A stretch of 5,340 nt of DNA from Candidatus Adiutrix sp. (GTDB taxonomy: Bacteria; Desulfobacterota; Desulfarculia; Adiutricales; Adiutricaceae). The notes beneath the pieces were generated by a model that saw only the letters and a program-made list of their open reading frames with translations, had not been told where the DNA came from and did not search any database. This document shows positions 5,023 through 5,340 of this stretch, in pieces (positions within the stretch are counted from its first letter, which is position 1; each line of letters starts with the position of its first letter). Where the stretch lies: positions 1 through 5,340 of the forward strand of contig JAITUX010000211.1 of assembly GCA_031286085.1 (NCBI GenBank). Reading direction: 5' to 3'. The translations under genes were made by a program, and so were the position numbers.

Positions 5023-5340
5023 CTAAAAATCAGGCAGGCTTGGCTTGGGCGAGGGGAGGGGGCCGGTGAGGTCGGGGAGTCTGGTCCGCCCCAGGTAGGC
5101 CGTTTCGTAAATATAGCGGCTGGTGAGCACGCGCTTGACGTAGCCCACCGTCTCTTCCGAAGGCAGCGTTTCTATGAAGACGTCCAAAGGCATGGCCGGC
5201 TTGGCGGCCATGAGGCTTTTGACGTTGTAAGGCCCGCCGTTGTAGCCGGCCAGGGCCAGGGCCTCATGGCCGAAGCCCTCGATCAAGGCGGCCAGGTACC
5301 AGGCGCCGTAGCGGATGTTCACGTCCGGCTCGAAGAGGGT
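5023..5340 (-). CDS. soluble lytic murein transglycosylase, C-terminal part (window-truncated)
   Basis: The last 105 residues of a periplasmic lytic transglycosylase of the Slt type, which cleaves the glycan strand of peptidoglycan to leave 1,6-anhydro-muramic acid ends. The frame is open to the window edge, so the gene's start, signal peptide and the catalytic Glu lie outside. The visible residues contain LFEPDVNIRYGAWYL (2-16), the substrate-groove motif AGYNGGP (31-37) and the closing helix region FIETLPSEETVGYVKRVL (55-72). All three are typical of the SLT domain (GH23). A Pro-rich tail of about 20 residues follows. A GTG at 5322 could be mistaken for a start, but the preceding in-frame residues clearly belong to the domain. 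It ends 204 bases before hisI and does not seem to belong to the same transcript. Confidence 0.92.
   Translation of the reverse strand, partial: TLFEPDVNIRYGAWYLAALIEGFGHEALALAGYNGGPYNVKSLMAAKPAMPLDVFIETLPSEETVGYVKRVLTSRYIYETAYLGRTRLPDLTGPLPSPKPSLPDF

Overview
The window is GC-rich and every gene lies on the minus strand, so the genes read from right to left. The cell is Gram-negative: there are two lipobox lipoproteins, a Pal/OmpA-type peptidoglycan-binding protein and an Slt-type lytic transglycosylase. The adjacent hisI-hisG pair with a long-form HisG, a PilW-like TPR lipoprotein, and a PP-loop/NFACT-R-like protein together suggest a delta-proteobacterium (Desulfobacterota). That placement is inferred from gene style and order, not from a search.

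Layout, right to left. (1) 5340-5023: the C-terminal end of a soluble lytic murein transglycosylase, cut by the window edge. (2) 5022-4819: an intergenic region with GC-rich inverted repeats and a very good sigma70-type promoter (TTGCCT, 17 bp, TATAAT) about 30 bases ahead of hisI. (3) 4818-945: a five-gene run with overlaps or small gaps, probably one operon: hisI, hisG, a six-TPR lipoprotein resembling PilW/PilF, engB (ribosome-assembly GTPase), and a PP-loop ATPase of the thiouridylase superfamily with an NFACT-R-like C-terminus. The run ends in two GC-rich hairpins around an A5T5 tract. (4) 944-521: a 424-base AT-rich gap holding two palindromes, a second strong promoter (TTGCCA, 17 bp, TATATT) and an unusually long, structured leader of about 235 nt. 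(5) 520-80: a small Pal-like OmpA-domain lipoprotein. (6) 79-1: no gene seen.

HisG and HisI catalyse the first and third steps of histidine synthesis. The genes behind them do not belong to that pathway. They serve the envelope (TPR lipoprotein), 50S ribosome assembly (EngB) and probably tRNA or RNA thiolation (PP-loop protein). The run is therefore a mixed housekeeping operon, with a possible RNA/translation theme at its distal end.

I found no mobile element, CRISPR array, tRNA or rRNA, and no defence system. The points most worth a second look are the PP-loop/NFACT-R-like protein with its CxxC plus third cysteine, and the long leader and palindromes ahead of the Pal-like gene.
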